Shown piece after piece: positions 8,346 through 18,714 of a DNA stretch of 23,175 nt. Below the pieces are notes generated by a model. It ran no database searches and was not told where the DNA came from. It saw only the letters and a program-made list of their open reading frames with translations. A program made the translations under genes and the position numbers. The stretch spans positions 1 through 23,175 of the forward strand of contig CALVVC010000004.1 of assembly GCA_944363755.1 (NCBI GenBank), written 5' to 3'. Source of the DNA: an uncultured Bacilli bacterium. Lineage in GTDB: Bacteria; Bacillota_I; Bacilli_A; RF39; UBA660. Within the stretch, counting starts at the first letter, position 1, and each line of letters opens with the position of its first letter.

Positions 8346-8603
8346 AATAGTAAAAGGAGAAAGCTTATTATGATTAAATTAATAATAGAAAATATAGATG
8401 GTTATAATTATATCTTAAAAGACTCTAATAATAAGTCGTATAACATCAATATAGAGTTTTATGATGTTGACGTATTACCTAAAGTAGGAGATATAATATA
8501 TATAAATAATAAATTATTAAATAAAATTAATAATAATGTTGTAAGTTTTGGAAAATTAGATGGAATATATGGTAGAACAATAACAGATGAAAATGATGAA
8601 GAT
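8300..8603 (+). repeat. 304-bp perfect repeat, copy 1 (mate 10427-10730)
   Basis: Identical to 10427-10730 (offset 2127). It covers the last codons of the LRR gene, the intergenic ribosome binding site and most of the 96-residue gene. Near-identity continues to about 8656 with only a few substitutions. Confidence 0.9.
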
Positions 8604-8660
8604 ATAATAAGTTTATCTATTCAAGATAAAATAATTTACTTAAAAAGATATTATGGATAA
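8370..8660 (+). CDS. 96-residue protein paired with LRR gene, copy 1
   Basis: I recognise no family. This small acidic/beta-rich protein opens MIKLIIENIDGYNYILKD and ends KIIYLKRYYG. Alternating hydrophobic strands and a conserved VLPKVGDIIYI suggest a small beta-barrel (OB- or SH3-like), but this is a guess from pattern only. A ribosome binding site AAAAGGAGAAAG precedes the ATG at 8370, 24 bp after the LRR gene stop. The same gene follows LRR copy 2 and differs only at residues 79 and 82 (I/V and S/G), so LRR plus this gene behaves as one unit. It could be a chaperone, inhibitor or binding partner of the LRR protein. Confidence 0.85.
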   Translation: MIKLIIENIDGYNYILKDSNNKSYNINIEFYDVDVLPKVGDIIYINNKLLNKINNNVVSFGKLDGIYGRTITDENDEDIISLSIQDKIIYLKRYYG

Positions 8661-8681
8661 AATATAATAAAGGAGAAGTCT

Positions 8682-10472
8682 ATGAATAAAGATTTAAAGC
8701 TTATAAAGAAAAAATATGGTGAAGAAATGATGCATCTTTGTCGAGAGTTGTTTCCTACCATATTAGAACAAGAAGGATTATTATCAAAGTTATTACATGA
8801 TAACTTTAAAGAAAGTAAATCATTATCTAAAGATATTATAGATAATGGTTTAGAAGAAAAATTTAAAAATTATATATATAGTATGATAGATGTTGAAAAT
8901 GGCTATGAAGAAGTTGCATCCAAAAGACCAGAAGAACTATTAAAAGAAGCAGGGTATATTTTATATGAGTGTCATAGTGAAGAAGAAATACAAAGCTTTA
9001 AGAAGTATTATGCCGAAGGTGAAGAGTTATGTACATTTTGGGGAGGAAGATTAAATAGATGTTTTGTATTTTTTGCCATAAAAGAAAATGTAGATGAAAT
9101 AAAAAGAGAAAACTTTCCAAACCCAGAAAGGCAAGATAAATATGGAACATCAGTTATAAGTATTCAGTTTACTAGAGATGATAGTCATACTCTATCTATT
9201 AAAAACAGATATAATCATACTGTAAATAATCCTGATTCAACTTTTGGTAACAACTTAGATAATATTATACCAGGACTTACAGCAAGTTTTGATAAGTATT
9301 ATGGAACGCACCAATCTCATTTACAAAAAACGTTTGAAATTCCTGGTTATGTAAGAGCGAACGATGGAAAATATTATAAATACAATTATGAAATAAATAA
9401 TATTTATTACTGTGAAAATAATATAATAATAGATAACTTTGAAGTAAAAGAGTATCCTCATGAACAATATGTTGTATTAGATTATTTTATTTTAGATTTA
9501 AAAAATAAGAAGATAAGACTTTATGATAAATATATCAGTGATTGTTTTCCTGATACAATTGGTGAAATATGTGATATAAAAATAGAAAAAGATAAAGATA
9601 ATAAAAATATTTTAATAAAAACTGATGCTAGTAACGAAATAGATATAGTTATAACATTAGATAAAAATAACAAAATAGTTGAATTAAAGAACAATAAGTT
9701 GGAAAAAATAGGAGATTATTTTCTGCGCCATAATAAAGTATTAACAAGTATATCTTTACCCAAAGTAACAATAATAGGTAATGAGGTTCTCTCTCGTAAT
9801 AAATCTTTAACAAGTATATCCTTACCAAATGTAATAACATTAGGTTGGAGTTTTCTCTTTAGTAATAACTCTCTAACAAACATATCTTTACCAAATGCAA
9901 CAACGATAGGTGATAAGTTTCTTTTTAATAATAGATCTTTAACAAGTATATCCTTACCAAGTGCAACAATAATAGGTGATTATTTTCTTAGTGATAATAA
10001 TTCCCTGACAAGTATATCTCTACCAAAAGCAAAAACAATAGGTAATGAGTTTCTCTCTGATAATAGATCTTTAACAAGTATATCTTTACCAAATGTAACA
10101 ACAATAGGTGATAATTTTCTTATAATAAATAACTACCTGACAAGTATATCTCTACCAAAAGCAAAAACAATAGGTAATGCATTTCTCTTTAATAATAAAT
10201 CTCTAACAAGTATATCTTTACCAAATGTAACAACAATAGGAAATGAGTTTCTCGCCTTTAATAACTCCCTGACAAGTATATCTTTACCAAATGTAACAAC
10301 AGTAGGGAACAGCTTTCTCGACTCTAATAACTCTCTAACAAATATATCTTTACCAAATGTTAAAACTATCGACTTCTATTTTTATTCAAAGTATAAAAAT
10401 GTAGAAAATGTTAACATACCACTATTACCAGAATTAGAAGAAAGATTACAAGCCAAAGGCAAGCATTTATAA
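8682..10472 (+). CDS. LRR protein copy 2 with unrecognised N-terminal domain
   Basis: This 596-residue paralogue of the gene at 6621 has the same layout: helical residues 1-120, mixed domain to about 340, ten 22-residue LRR units (353-572) and the same end cap LEERLQAKGKHL. The 22-residue length difference is exactly one LRR unit: unit 1 here (SISLPKVTIIGNEVLSRN) is absent from copy 1, while the next two units match copy 1 units 1-2 almost base for base. Residues 1-120 differ from copy 1 at about 15 positions (for example Arg120 to Trp), whereas the following 195 codons are identical at DNA level. All its repeats are of the SISLP type. The ribosome binding site AAAGGAG precedes the ATG, 21 bp after the small gene. 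Confidence 0.9.
   Translation: MNKDLKLIKKKYGEEMMHLCRELFPTILEQEGLLSKLLHDNFKESKSLSKDIIDNGLEEKFKNYIYSMIDVENGYEEVASKRPEELLKEAGYILYECHSEEEIQSFKKYYAEGEELCTFWGGRLNRCFVFFAIKENVDEIKRENFPNPERQDKYGTSVISIQFTRDDSHTLSIKNRYNHTVNNPDSTFGNNLDNIIPGLTASFDKYYGTHQSHLQKTFEIPGYVRANDGKYYKYNYEINNIYYCENNIIIDNFEVKEYPHEQYVVLDYFILDLKNKKIRLYDKYISDCFPDTIGEICDIKIEKDKDNKNILIKTDASNEIDIVITLDKNNKIVELKNNKLEKIGDYFLRHNKVLTSISLPKVTIIGNEVLSRNKSLTSISLPNVITLGWSFLFSNNSLTNISLPNATTIGDKFLFNNRSLTSISLPSATIIGDYFLSDNNSLTSISLPKAKTIGNEFLSDNRSLTSISLPNVTTIGDNFLIINNYLTSISLPKAKTIGNAFLFNNKSLTSISLPNVTTIGNEFLAFNNSLTSISLPNVTTVGNSFLDSNNSLTNISLPNVKTIDFYFYSKYKNVENVNIPLLPELEERLQAKGKHL
9048..9632 (+). repeat. 585-bp perfect repeat, copy 2 (mate 6987-7571)
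   Basis: Second copy of the perfectly conserved tract within the LRR N-terminal domain. It ends at the divergent codons GTAACGAAA, which replace GTGGCGGAG of copy 1, after which high but imperfect identity resumes. Confidence 0.9.
9738..10397 (+). repeat. Ten 66-bp coding LRR repeats with a 132-bp higher-order repeat
   Basis: Ten in-frame 66-bp units encode residues 353-572. A 44-base block starting at 10004 (CCTGACAAGTATATCTCTAC...) recurs exactly 132 bp later at 10136, so two-unit blocks have been duplicated inside the array. Confidence 0.9.
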
Positions 10473-10730
10473 AATAGTAAAAGGAGAAAGCTTATTATGA
10501 TTAAATTAATAATAGAAAATATAGATGGTTATAATTATATCTTAAAAGACTCTAATAATAAGTCGTATAACATCAATATAGAGTTTTATGATGTTGACGT
10601 ATTACCTAAAGTAGGAGATATAATATATATAAATAATAAATTATTAAATAAAATTAATAATAATGTTGTAAGTTTTGGAAAATTAGATGGAATATATGGT
10701 AGAACAATAACAGATGAAAATGATGAAGAT
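10427..10730 (+). repeat. 304-bp perfect repeat, copy 2 (mate 8300-8603)
   Basis: Second copy of the tract covering the LRR gene end, the spacer and most of the 96-residue gene. Confidence 0.9.
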
Positions 10731-10787
10731 GTAATAGGTTTATCCATTCAAGATAAAATAATTTACTTAAAAAGATATTATGGTTAG
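10497..10787 (+). CDS. 96-residue protein paired with LRR gene, copy 2
   Basis: Near-identical copy of the gene at 8370, differing only at residues 79 and 82 (EDVIGLS instead of EDIISLS) and at a few silent or terminal bases. It lies 24 bp after LRR copy 2 with the same ribosome binding site. It closes the duplicated block. No clear terminator follows: 10788-10888 is A/T-rich with only weak inverted repeats and no confident promoter. Function unknown. Confidence 0.85.
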   Translation: MIKLIIENIDGYNYILKDSNNKSYNINIEFYDVDVLPKVGDIIYINNKLLNKINNNVVSFGKLDGIYGRTITDENDEDVIGLSIQDKIIYLKRYYG

Positions 10788-10888
10788 AGCACTTACAAAA
10801 CATGGAAAAATGTGAAAATTAAGTAAAAAAAAGCTAGAATTTTGTGATACTGTACTAAAATTAAAATAAAAAAACACTAGGAGGACAT

Positions 10889-11801
10889 ATGAAAGATAAA
10901 ACATTACTAATCATGGCAGCAGGAATGGGTAGCCGTTTTGGAGGACTTAAACAATTGGAGCCTGTTGGACCAAATAATGAATTTATTATTGATTATTCAA
11001 TTTATGATGCTATCAAAGCAGGCTTTAATAAGGTAGTTTTTATCATAAAAGAAGAAAACTTTAATATATTTAAAGAAACTATTGGTAAAAGAGTAGAATC
11101 TCATATTAAGGTAGAATATGTTTTTCAAAATAATGATAATATACCTAGAAAGTATCAAGAATTGTTAAAGACAAGAGAAAAACCTCTTGGTACTGCTCAT
11201 GCTATATACTGTGCTAAAGATAAAATCAATGAGCCATTCGCTATAATTAATGCTGATGATTTTTATGGAAGAGATGCCTATATAAAAGCAAGTAATTACT
11301 TATCTAATATTAAAGATAATCATTATGGCTTAATCGCATATAGGCTTGGTAATACTTTAACAGAAAATGGAGCCGCTAAACGTGGAGTTTGTAAAGTTAA
11401 TGAAAATAATGAACTAATTACAATCATTGAAAGCAGTACAGAATTAGTTGGTGATTCAGTAAAAGTATCACCTCTTGATGGTAGTAGTCCTTTTGAAGTA
11501 GAAAAAGATACTATCTGTTCTATGAATATGTTACTTTTTACTCCTAATCTATTTAAAATTCTAGAAGAAAAATTGCCTATCTTCTTAGAAGATAATAAAG
11601 ATAACCTAGATAACTGTGAGTTTTTAATTCCTATAGTTTTAAATGAACTATTAAAAGAAAATAGAGTTATAGTAAGTGTTATAGAAACTAATGCTAAGTG
11701 GTATGGCGTAACATATAAAGAAGATAAAAAGTTAGTAGTAAATGCTATAAATAATATGATTAAAGAGGGAATATATAGTAATAATTTTTATGGAGGTAGC
11801 A

Positions 11802-11815
<14 letters not shown>
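10889..11815 (+). CDS. Sugar-phosphate nucleotidyltransferase-like protein, copy 1
   Basis: This 308-residue NTP-transferase-fold protein is likely to transfer a nucleotide to a sugar phosphate or related alcohol phosphate. The nucleotide-binding signature is AAGMGSRFGGLKQLEPVG (10-27, Lys21), with GTAHAIYCAKD and the metal-binding INADDFYG (Asp123/Asp124). The region around NAKWYGVTYKEDK near the C-terminus is conserved with the paralogue and probably part of the substrate pocket. No left-handed beta-helix acyltransferase domain is attached. RBS AGGAGG precedes the ATG. The next gene encodes a paralogue and overlaps it by 14 bp. The substrate cannot be read from sequence. No glycosyltransferase or sugar pathway gene is adjacent. 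Confidence 0.88.
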
Positions 11816-14728
<2,913 letters not shown>

Positions 14729-14739
14729 AGGAGGCATTT

Positions 14740-15327
14740 ATGCAAACAGAGGAAAAATTAGAAGGAATACCTTTAGAAGAAGAAAAAAAGATAAAGAAGA
14801 TATCTACTATTGTTATGATAGTTATAATAGTATTAGGACTACTTATAACTACAGATATTTTATTAGTAACAAAAGCTAATATTGGTCCTTTCCTTGCTAT
14901 TAGAACAAAAGTCTATGATGATGGTGGTACTAAAGAATATTATGGTCTAGGTTATAAAGTAATAAAATATAACCAAAAAGTAGGTAGACGTGATACTGTT
15001 ATAGGCTCATGGTCTATTAAATATAGTACTAATCCTAAAAACTATACTATAAGAGAACTTGCTTACTCTATTATTAATGATAATAATAATCATCTAGGAG
15101 AATTTATAAGATTAACGGGAACTATTTCTAGTAAAAATAATAAAAATAATACTATTACTTTAAAATTTACTGATGATATAGAAGGTAAATATGATTTAAC
15201 TGTAAAAGCAAATCTTTTATCCAAAAACATAAAAGAATTAAATAGAAATGCTCCTATCTCTCTTATTGGCGTAATCAAAAGTTATGATAATAAGATTCTA
15301 ACTATAGAAAATGTCTTTGCAGAATAA
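14740..15327 (+). CDS. Single-pass membrane-anchored protein with C-terminal OB-like region
   Basis: This 195-residue protein has a charged cytoplasmic N-terminus (1-20), one transmembrane helix (about 21-43) and an extracellular part. The first extracellular segment contains GPFLAIRTKVYDDGGTKEYYG. The C-terminal 80 residues show a strand pattern (FIRLTGTISSKNNKNNTITLKF to ISLIGVIKSYDNKILTIENV) resembling an OB-fold of the tRNA_anti type. No enzyme motif is seen. RBS GAGGAGG lies 11 bp after ligA, so it is the last gene of the ligA transcript, ending in the terminator at 15308-15340. The LigA-adjacent lipoprotein of Bacillus (CamS) is not obviously homologous. Function unknown. Confidence 0.8.
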   Translation: MQTEEKLEGIPLEEEKKIKKISTIVMIVIIVLGLLITTDILLVTKANIGPFLAIRTKVYDDGGTKEYYGLGYKVIKYNQKVGRRDTVIGSWSIKYSTNPKNYTIRELAYSIINDNNNHLGEFIRLTGTISSKNNKNNTITLKFTDDIEGKYDLTVKANLLSKNIKELNRNAPISLIGVIKSYDNKILTIENVFAE

Positions 15328-15340
15328 AGACATTTTTTTT
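15308..15340 (+). terminator. Strong Rho-independent terminator closing the pcrA-to-ligA stretch
   Basis: AAAATGTCTTT (15308-15318) pairs over 11 bp with AAAGACATTTT (15326-15336) around a 7-base loop, followed by further T. The stop codon TAA (15325-15327) lies in the hairpin. Confidence 0.9.
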
Positions 15341-15343
15341 GCA

Positions 15344-15349
15344 TATAAT
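15344..15349 (+). promoter_or_regulatory. -10 element of the ATPase/TOPRIM operon
   Basis: TATAAT in the context TTTTGCATATAAT directly follows the terminator. No good -35 is found at 17 bp. Transcription would begin near 15356, inside the first of two inverted repeats. Confidence 0.5.
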
Positions 15350-15353
15350 ATTG

Positions 15354-15392
15354 ATGTAAAAAAAATACATTTATGTTGCAAAAAAAATGCAA
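15354..15392 (+). promoter_or_regulatory. Twin inverted repeats with A7 centres before the ATPase RBS
   Basis: ATGTA-A7-TACAT (15354-15370) and TTGCA-A7-TGCAA (15376-15392) have the same geometry: 5-bp arms and a seven-A centre. Their centres are 22 bp apart, close to two helical turns, and they lie between the -10 element and RBS AGGAGG (15393-15398). They could be operator half-site pairs for a repressor, or two short RNA hairpins masking the RBS. Both readings are inference. Confidence 0.55.
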
Positions 15393-15423
15393 AGGAGGTA
15401 CAATTAATATGGAGGTATTTATA

Positions 15424-16521
15424 ATGTTAAAAAAATTTACAGTAAAAAACTTTAAAAATTTCAAAGAAAAAATAGTATTAGATTTTTCAAAAGTCCATGA
15501 ATATGAGTTTAATCAAAATTTAATCAAAAATAATCTTATTAACAAATTATTAATATATGGACCTAATAACTCTGGCAAAAGTAATTTAGGTGCTGCTATT
15601 ATGGATATAACAACACATTTAACAGATAATTATGGAGATAATTTACTATATTTATGTTATAAAAACTATGATAGTATAGATGATACAGTAGACTTTAGTT
15701 ATGAGTTTTTATTTGGTAATAAAAATATTATTTATAAATATTCTAAAAATGAAAGAAGAGAATTACTTAAAGAAGAACTTATTGTTAATGAAAATACAAT
15801 CTTTAAATATAATTATCAAACAAATAAGTTTGATAATTATATAGAAGAAGCGAAAACAATAGATATTAGTAAAAAAAATAGGGAAATATCCGCTCTAAAA
15901 TATATTTATAATAATACAATGTATTGGCAAGAAGATAACCCAGTAAGATTATTAATGGAATTTGTAAATAATATGCTTTGGTTTAGAAGTTTAAGATATA
16001 ATGAATTTATGGGAGTAATGGCAAATAGTGAAAATATAAATGATTTTATTATTAATAATAGACTTTTAACAAAATTAGAGAGATTTTTAAAAGAATGCGG
16101 ACAAGATTACGATTTATGTGAAATTAGTGAGTCAGGAAAAAAAGTTATAGGAGTCAAATATAAAAATTATAAAGTAAGATTTGAATTAGTAGCATCAACA
16201 GGAACTAGATCTTTACTTTTATTCTTTTATTGGATGAATAGAACTGAAAACATTTCTTTTGTATATTTAGATGAATTCGATGCCTTCTATCATTATGAAT
16301 TATCAGAATATATATTAAAATATATAAATAATAAAAGTGAATTTCAATCAGTACTTACTTCACACAATACATATTTAATTGATAATGAGTTAATGAGACC
16401 AGATTGTTATGCAATTATGAGAAAAGGTAAAATAACTAGTTTCGCTGACAGTACAAATAAAGTAATAAGAAAAACTCATAATCTTGAAAAAATGATGTTA
16501 GGAGGAGAATTTGAGAAGTAA
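15424..16521 (+). CDS. SMC/ABC-like AAA ATPase of a putative defence pair
   Basis: This 365-residue ATPase is of the AAA_15/AAA_21 (OLD/RloA/AbiLi-like) class. It opens MLKKFTVKNFKNFKEKIVLDF, has Walker A GPNNSGKSN (46-54), an ABC-like signature STGTRSLLLF (S258-G260), Walker B VYLDEFDAF (D283, E284) and the switch His314 in VLTSHNTYLID. Start at 15424 fits the family N-terminus and has RBS GGAGG at 15411-15415. An in-frame ATG at 15409 with its own RBS (15393-15398) would add five residues. The C-terminal end overlaps the following TOPRIM-like gene by 11 bp. ATPase plus TOPRIM-nuclease pairs of this kind act as phage sensors with toxic effectors (AbiL, PARIS). A defence role is inferred by analogy. 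Confidence 0.85.
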   Translation: MLKKFTVKNFKNFKEKIVLDFSKVHEYEFNQNLIKNNLINKLLIYGPNNSGKSNLGAAIMDITTHLTDNYGDNLLYLCYKNYDSIDDTVDFSYEFLFGNKNIIYKYSKNERRELLKEELIVNENTIFKYNYQTNKFDNYIEEAKTIDISKKNREISALKYIYNNTMYWQEDNPVRLLMEFVNNMLWFRSLRYNEFMGVMANSENINDFIINNRLLTKLERFLKECGQDYDLCEISESGKKVIGVKYKNYKVRFELVASTGTRSLLLFFYWMNRTENISFVYLDEFDAFYHYELSEYILKYINNKSEFQSVLTSHNTYLIDNELMRPDCYAIMRKGKITSFADSTNKVIRKTHNLEKMMLGGEFEK

Positions 16522-17245
16522 AATATTATTAATAGTCGAAGGAGAAAAAGAAGAACCAAGAATATTAGGAAGTAATAGCCATGGATTATTATCTTTAATA
16601 GGATCTGATTATGATATTGTTACTTTTTCCAATCCAATATATGAGTTATATGATGCTTATAAAAAAGGAGATTATGATGATATTGTTTCTTATTTAAGAG
16701 TTGAAAAAGGACTAGAGATAGATAAAAATATATTATCCAAAAATGCTTTTTCTTCTATATATTTAGTTTTTGATTTTGAGCCACACTATCATAAGTATAA
16801 AGATAGTAAAATTAAAGATATTTTAAACGTATTTAATAACGAAACAGAACTAGGAAAGTTATATATTAATTATCCTATGGTAGAGTCATTTTATTATTTA
16901 AAAAATATTCCAGACTTAGAATATTTAGGTAGAAAAATATCTTTAAATAATTTTAATGGTAAGGACTATAAAAAGTTAGTAAATAATGAAACTATTTTAA
17001 AGAAAAATAAACTATCTAATAAACAACTATGTTATATTATATGGATAAATTACAATAAAGTAAGAAAAATAATTAATAGTAAAGAAATAAATCATGAATT
17101 GATTTTAGATGAACAATTAAAGTTAAAAAAAAGCACAAATGAATTATATATATTAAGTACTTTCCCGTTATTAATTTTAGATTATAATTATGATAAAACA
17201 ATAGAAGTAATAAAAGAAAAAATAAAAAACATAGAAGTTTTGTGA
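16511..17245 (+). CDS. TOPRIM/RloB-like putative nuclease effector
   Basis: This 244-residue protein is encoded immediately after and overlapping the ATPase gene. The N-terminus KILLIVEGEKEEPRIL carries a TOPRIM/RloB-like glutamate motif (E10, E12). The second acidic motif is IYLVFDFEP (D88, E90), and INYPMVESFYYL (119-130) parallels the NPxFE motif that follows the DxD in RloB proteins. The C-terminal half is helical and Lys-rich with no known domain. The start is TTG at 16511, directly after the strong RBS AGGAGGAGA (16500-16508); a weak start codon with overlap would keep dosage tied to the ATPase, as expected for a toxic effector. The annotation as a nuclease rests on these short motifs only. 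Confidence 0.72.
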   Translation: MRSKILLIVEGEKEEPRILGSNSHGLLSLIGSDYDIVTFSNPIYELYDAYKKGDYDDIVSYLRVEKGLEIDKNILSKNAFSSIYLVFDFEPHYHKYKDSKIKDILNVFNNETELGKLYINYPMVESFYYLKNIPDLEYLGRKISLNNFNGKDYKKLVNNETILKKNKLSNKQLCYIIWINYNKVRKIINSKEINHELILDEQLKLKKSTNELYILSTFPLLILDYNYDKTIEVIKEKIKNIEVL

Positions 17246-17268
17246 TAATACTTGCAAAACTTTTATTA
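17235..17268 (+). terminator. Probable terminator of the ATPase/TOPRIM operon
   Basis: AAGTTTTG (17235-17242) pairs with CAAAACTT (17255-17262) around a 12-base loop, followed by TTATTA. The stop TGA (17243-17245) lies at the loop start. The T run is short, so efficiency may be moderate. Confidence 0.6.
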
Positions 17269-17272
17269 TGCC

Positions 17273-17301
17273 TTGCAATTTAGTTTAAATAATAGTAGTA
17301 T
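17273..17301 (+). promoter_or_regulatory. Probable promoter of the cysteine desulfurase operon
   Basis: TTGCAA (17273-17278) and TAGTAT (17296-17301) are 17 bp apart. TTGCA at -35 resembles the adhesin promoter. RBS GGAGGG follows at 17313-17318 before the ATG at 17323. Confidence 0.5.
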
Positions 17302-17322
17302 AGTTAATTAACCGGAGGGCCT

Positions 17323-17625
17323 ATGAAAACATACAATAAAAAAATACTACAAAATTTAGGCTTTAATAAAGAAGAAATTACCTTATTAAAGAATAATAAT
17401 GACATAGAAGAACTAATAGTTATTCTAGAATCTCTTAATATTAAAGATATAAAAAAATATCTTCTTAAAAATAATAATTTATTTACTAAGAATATCTTTT
17501 CTCTTGCTAAAAATATTTCTATAGTTTTTAATAAATATAGAGATTATAAAATAACAGAAGAAATCTTAAGAAATAATGACTATACTATAATTAATGAAAA
17601 GGGTGATAAAAGTGATATATTTTGA
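17323..17625 (+). CDS. Small helical protein preceding cysteine desulfurase, unknown
   Basis: This is a 100-residue, Lys/Asn-rich, predicted all-helical protein (MKTYNKKILQNLGFNKEEIT opening) with no signal peptide, Cys pair or known motif. I recognise no family. A good RBS (GGAGGG) and the 14-bp overlap of its 3' end with the cysteine desulfurase start support a real, translationally coupled gene. It may assist or regulate the sulfur-transfer enzymes, but that rests only on position. Confidence 0.7.
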   Translation: MKTYNKKILQNLGFNKEEITLLKNNNDIEELIVILESLNIKDIKKYLLKNNNLFTKNIFSLAKNISIVFNKYRDYKITEEILRNNDYTIINEKGDKSDIF

Positions 17626-18712
17626 TAATGCTGCAACTACTAAAGTAAATGAAGAAGTCTTAGATACCTTTGTTAAGGTATCTAAAGAATATATTGGTAA
17701 TGCTAATTCTATTCATAAATTAGGATTTGAAAGTAAAAAACTAATGAATGCTGCTACTAAACAAGTTGCAGATTTACTTCATATAAAAGAAGATGAAATA
17801 ATATTTACAAGTAGTAGTAGTGAATCTAATAACTTAGCAATTAAAGGAGTACTAGATGCATATCCTAATAGAAAAAGAATAATACTTACTACTATTTTAG
17901 AACATCCTTCTATTACTAATACTTTAAACAGTCTAAAAGATGTAGAAGTTATTAATTTAAAATTAGATGATAATTATCATATAGATATTAATGATTTAAA
18001 AGAAAAATTAAAACTAGACCCTATACTTGTTTCTATTCATCATGTAAATAGTGAATTAGGTATTATACAAGATATAGATACTATAGGAAAGATTATTAAA
18101 GAAGAAAGTAAAGCAATATTTCATGTAGATGGAACACAAAGTTTAACTAAAATAGATGTAAATCTGAAATATGTAGACCTATTCTCAGCATCAGCTCATA
18201 AATTTAATGGTCTTAAAGGAATAGCTTTACTCATAAAAAAAGAAAAAATTAACTTATCTCCTATAATAAACGGAGGAGATAGTCAAACTATCTATAGAGC
18301 AGGAACACCAGCCTTACCTCTAATAGCATCCTTTGCAAAAGCACTACGCCTAGCATTAAAAGAACAATCTAAAGCATATCTAAAAGTAAAAGAGATTAAT
18401 AACTATCTAAGAGATGAATTAAGTAAGATAGATTCTATTACTATAAACTCTAAAATGGATGCCTCTCCTTATATCTTAAACTTTAGTATTAAAGGTATTA
18501 AACCAGAGACTATGATCCATAAATTAGAAGCAAAAGATGTCTATTTATCTACTAAAACAGCATGTTCTTCTAAAGAAGATTATTCTAAAAGCATCTATCT
18601 ATTAACAAAAGATAAAGAAATATCTAAAACATCATTAAGACTCTCTTTATCTAAAGATAGTACTATAGAAGAAGCAAAAGAGTTTATAAAAATATTAAAA
18701 GATATTTTGTAA
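17612..18712 (+). CDS. Cysteine desulfurase, NifS/IscS family
   Basis: This PLP enzyme takes sulfur from cysteine as a persulfide for transfer to tRNA-modifying or Fe-S proteins. From GTG 17612 it has 366 residues and the classic start IYFDNAATTKVNEEV; in-frame ATG 17594 and GTG 17603 lie upstream or within the RBS GGGTGA. PLP-binding Lys197 is in SASAHKFNGLKG, FHVDGTQSL supplies a cofactor contact, and the persulfide-carrying Cys318 lies in KTACSSKED, with LRLSLS near the C-terminus. No scaffold or Fe-S cluster genes are adjacent. In Bacillus the NifZ-type desulfurase is encoded next to thiI and feeds sulfur to it for 4-thiouridine. Here thiI follows after two accessory genes, so the same partnership is likely. 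Confidence 0.93.
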   Translation: MIYFDNAATTKVNEEVLDTFVKVSKEYIGNANSIHKLGFESKKLMNAATKQVADLLHIKEDEIIFTSSSSESNNLAIKGVLDAYPNRKRIILTTILEHPSITNTLNSLKDVEVINLKLDDNYHIDINDLKEKLKLDPILVSIHHVNSELGIIQDIDTIGKIIKEESKAIFHVDGTQSLTKIDVNLKYVDLFSASAHKFNGLKGIALLIKKEKINLSPIINGGDSQTIYRAGTPALPLIASFAKALRLALKEQSKAYLKVKEINNYLRDELSKIDSITINSKMDASPYILNFSIKGIKPETMIHKLEAKDVYLSTKTACSSKEDYSKSIYLLTKDKEISKTSLRLSLSKDSTIEEAKEFIKILKDIL

Positions 18713-18714
18713 AA

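Noticed and set aside
7677..10397. Regular short repeats resembling a CRISPR or satellite array
   Set aside because: Units are 66 bp, in frame and encode 22-residue LRRs. There are no constant repeats separated by unique spacers.
10788..10888. Gap before the first nucleotidyltransferase gene as a terminator/promoter region
   Set aside because: Only weak, short inverted repeats and poorly matching hexamers are present, so neither element could be supported.
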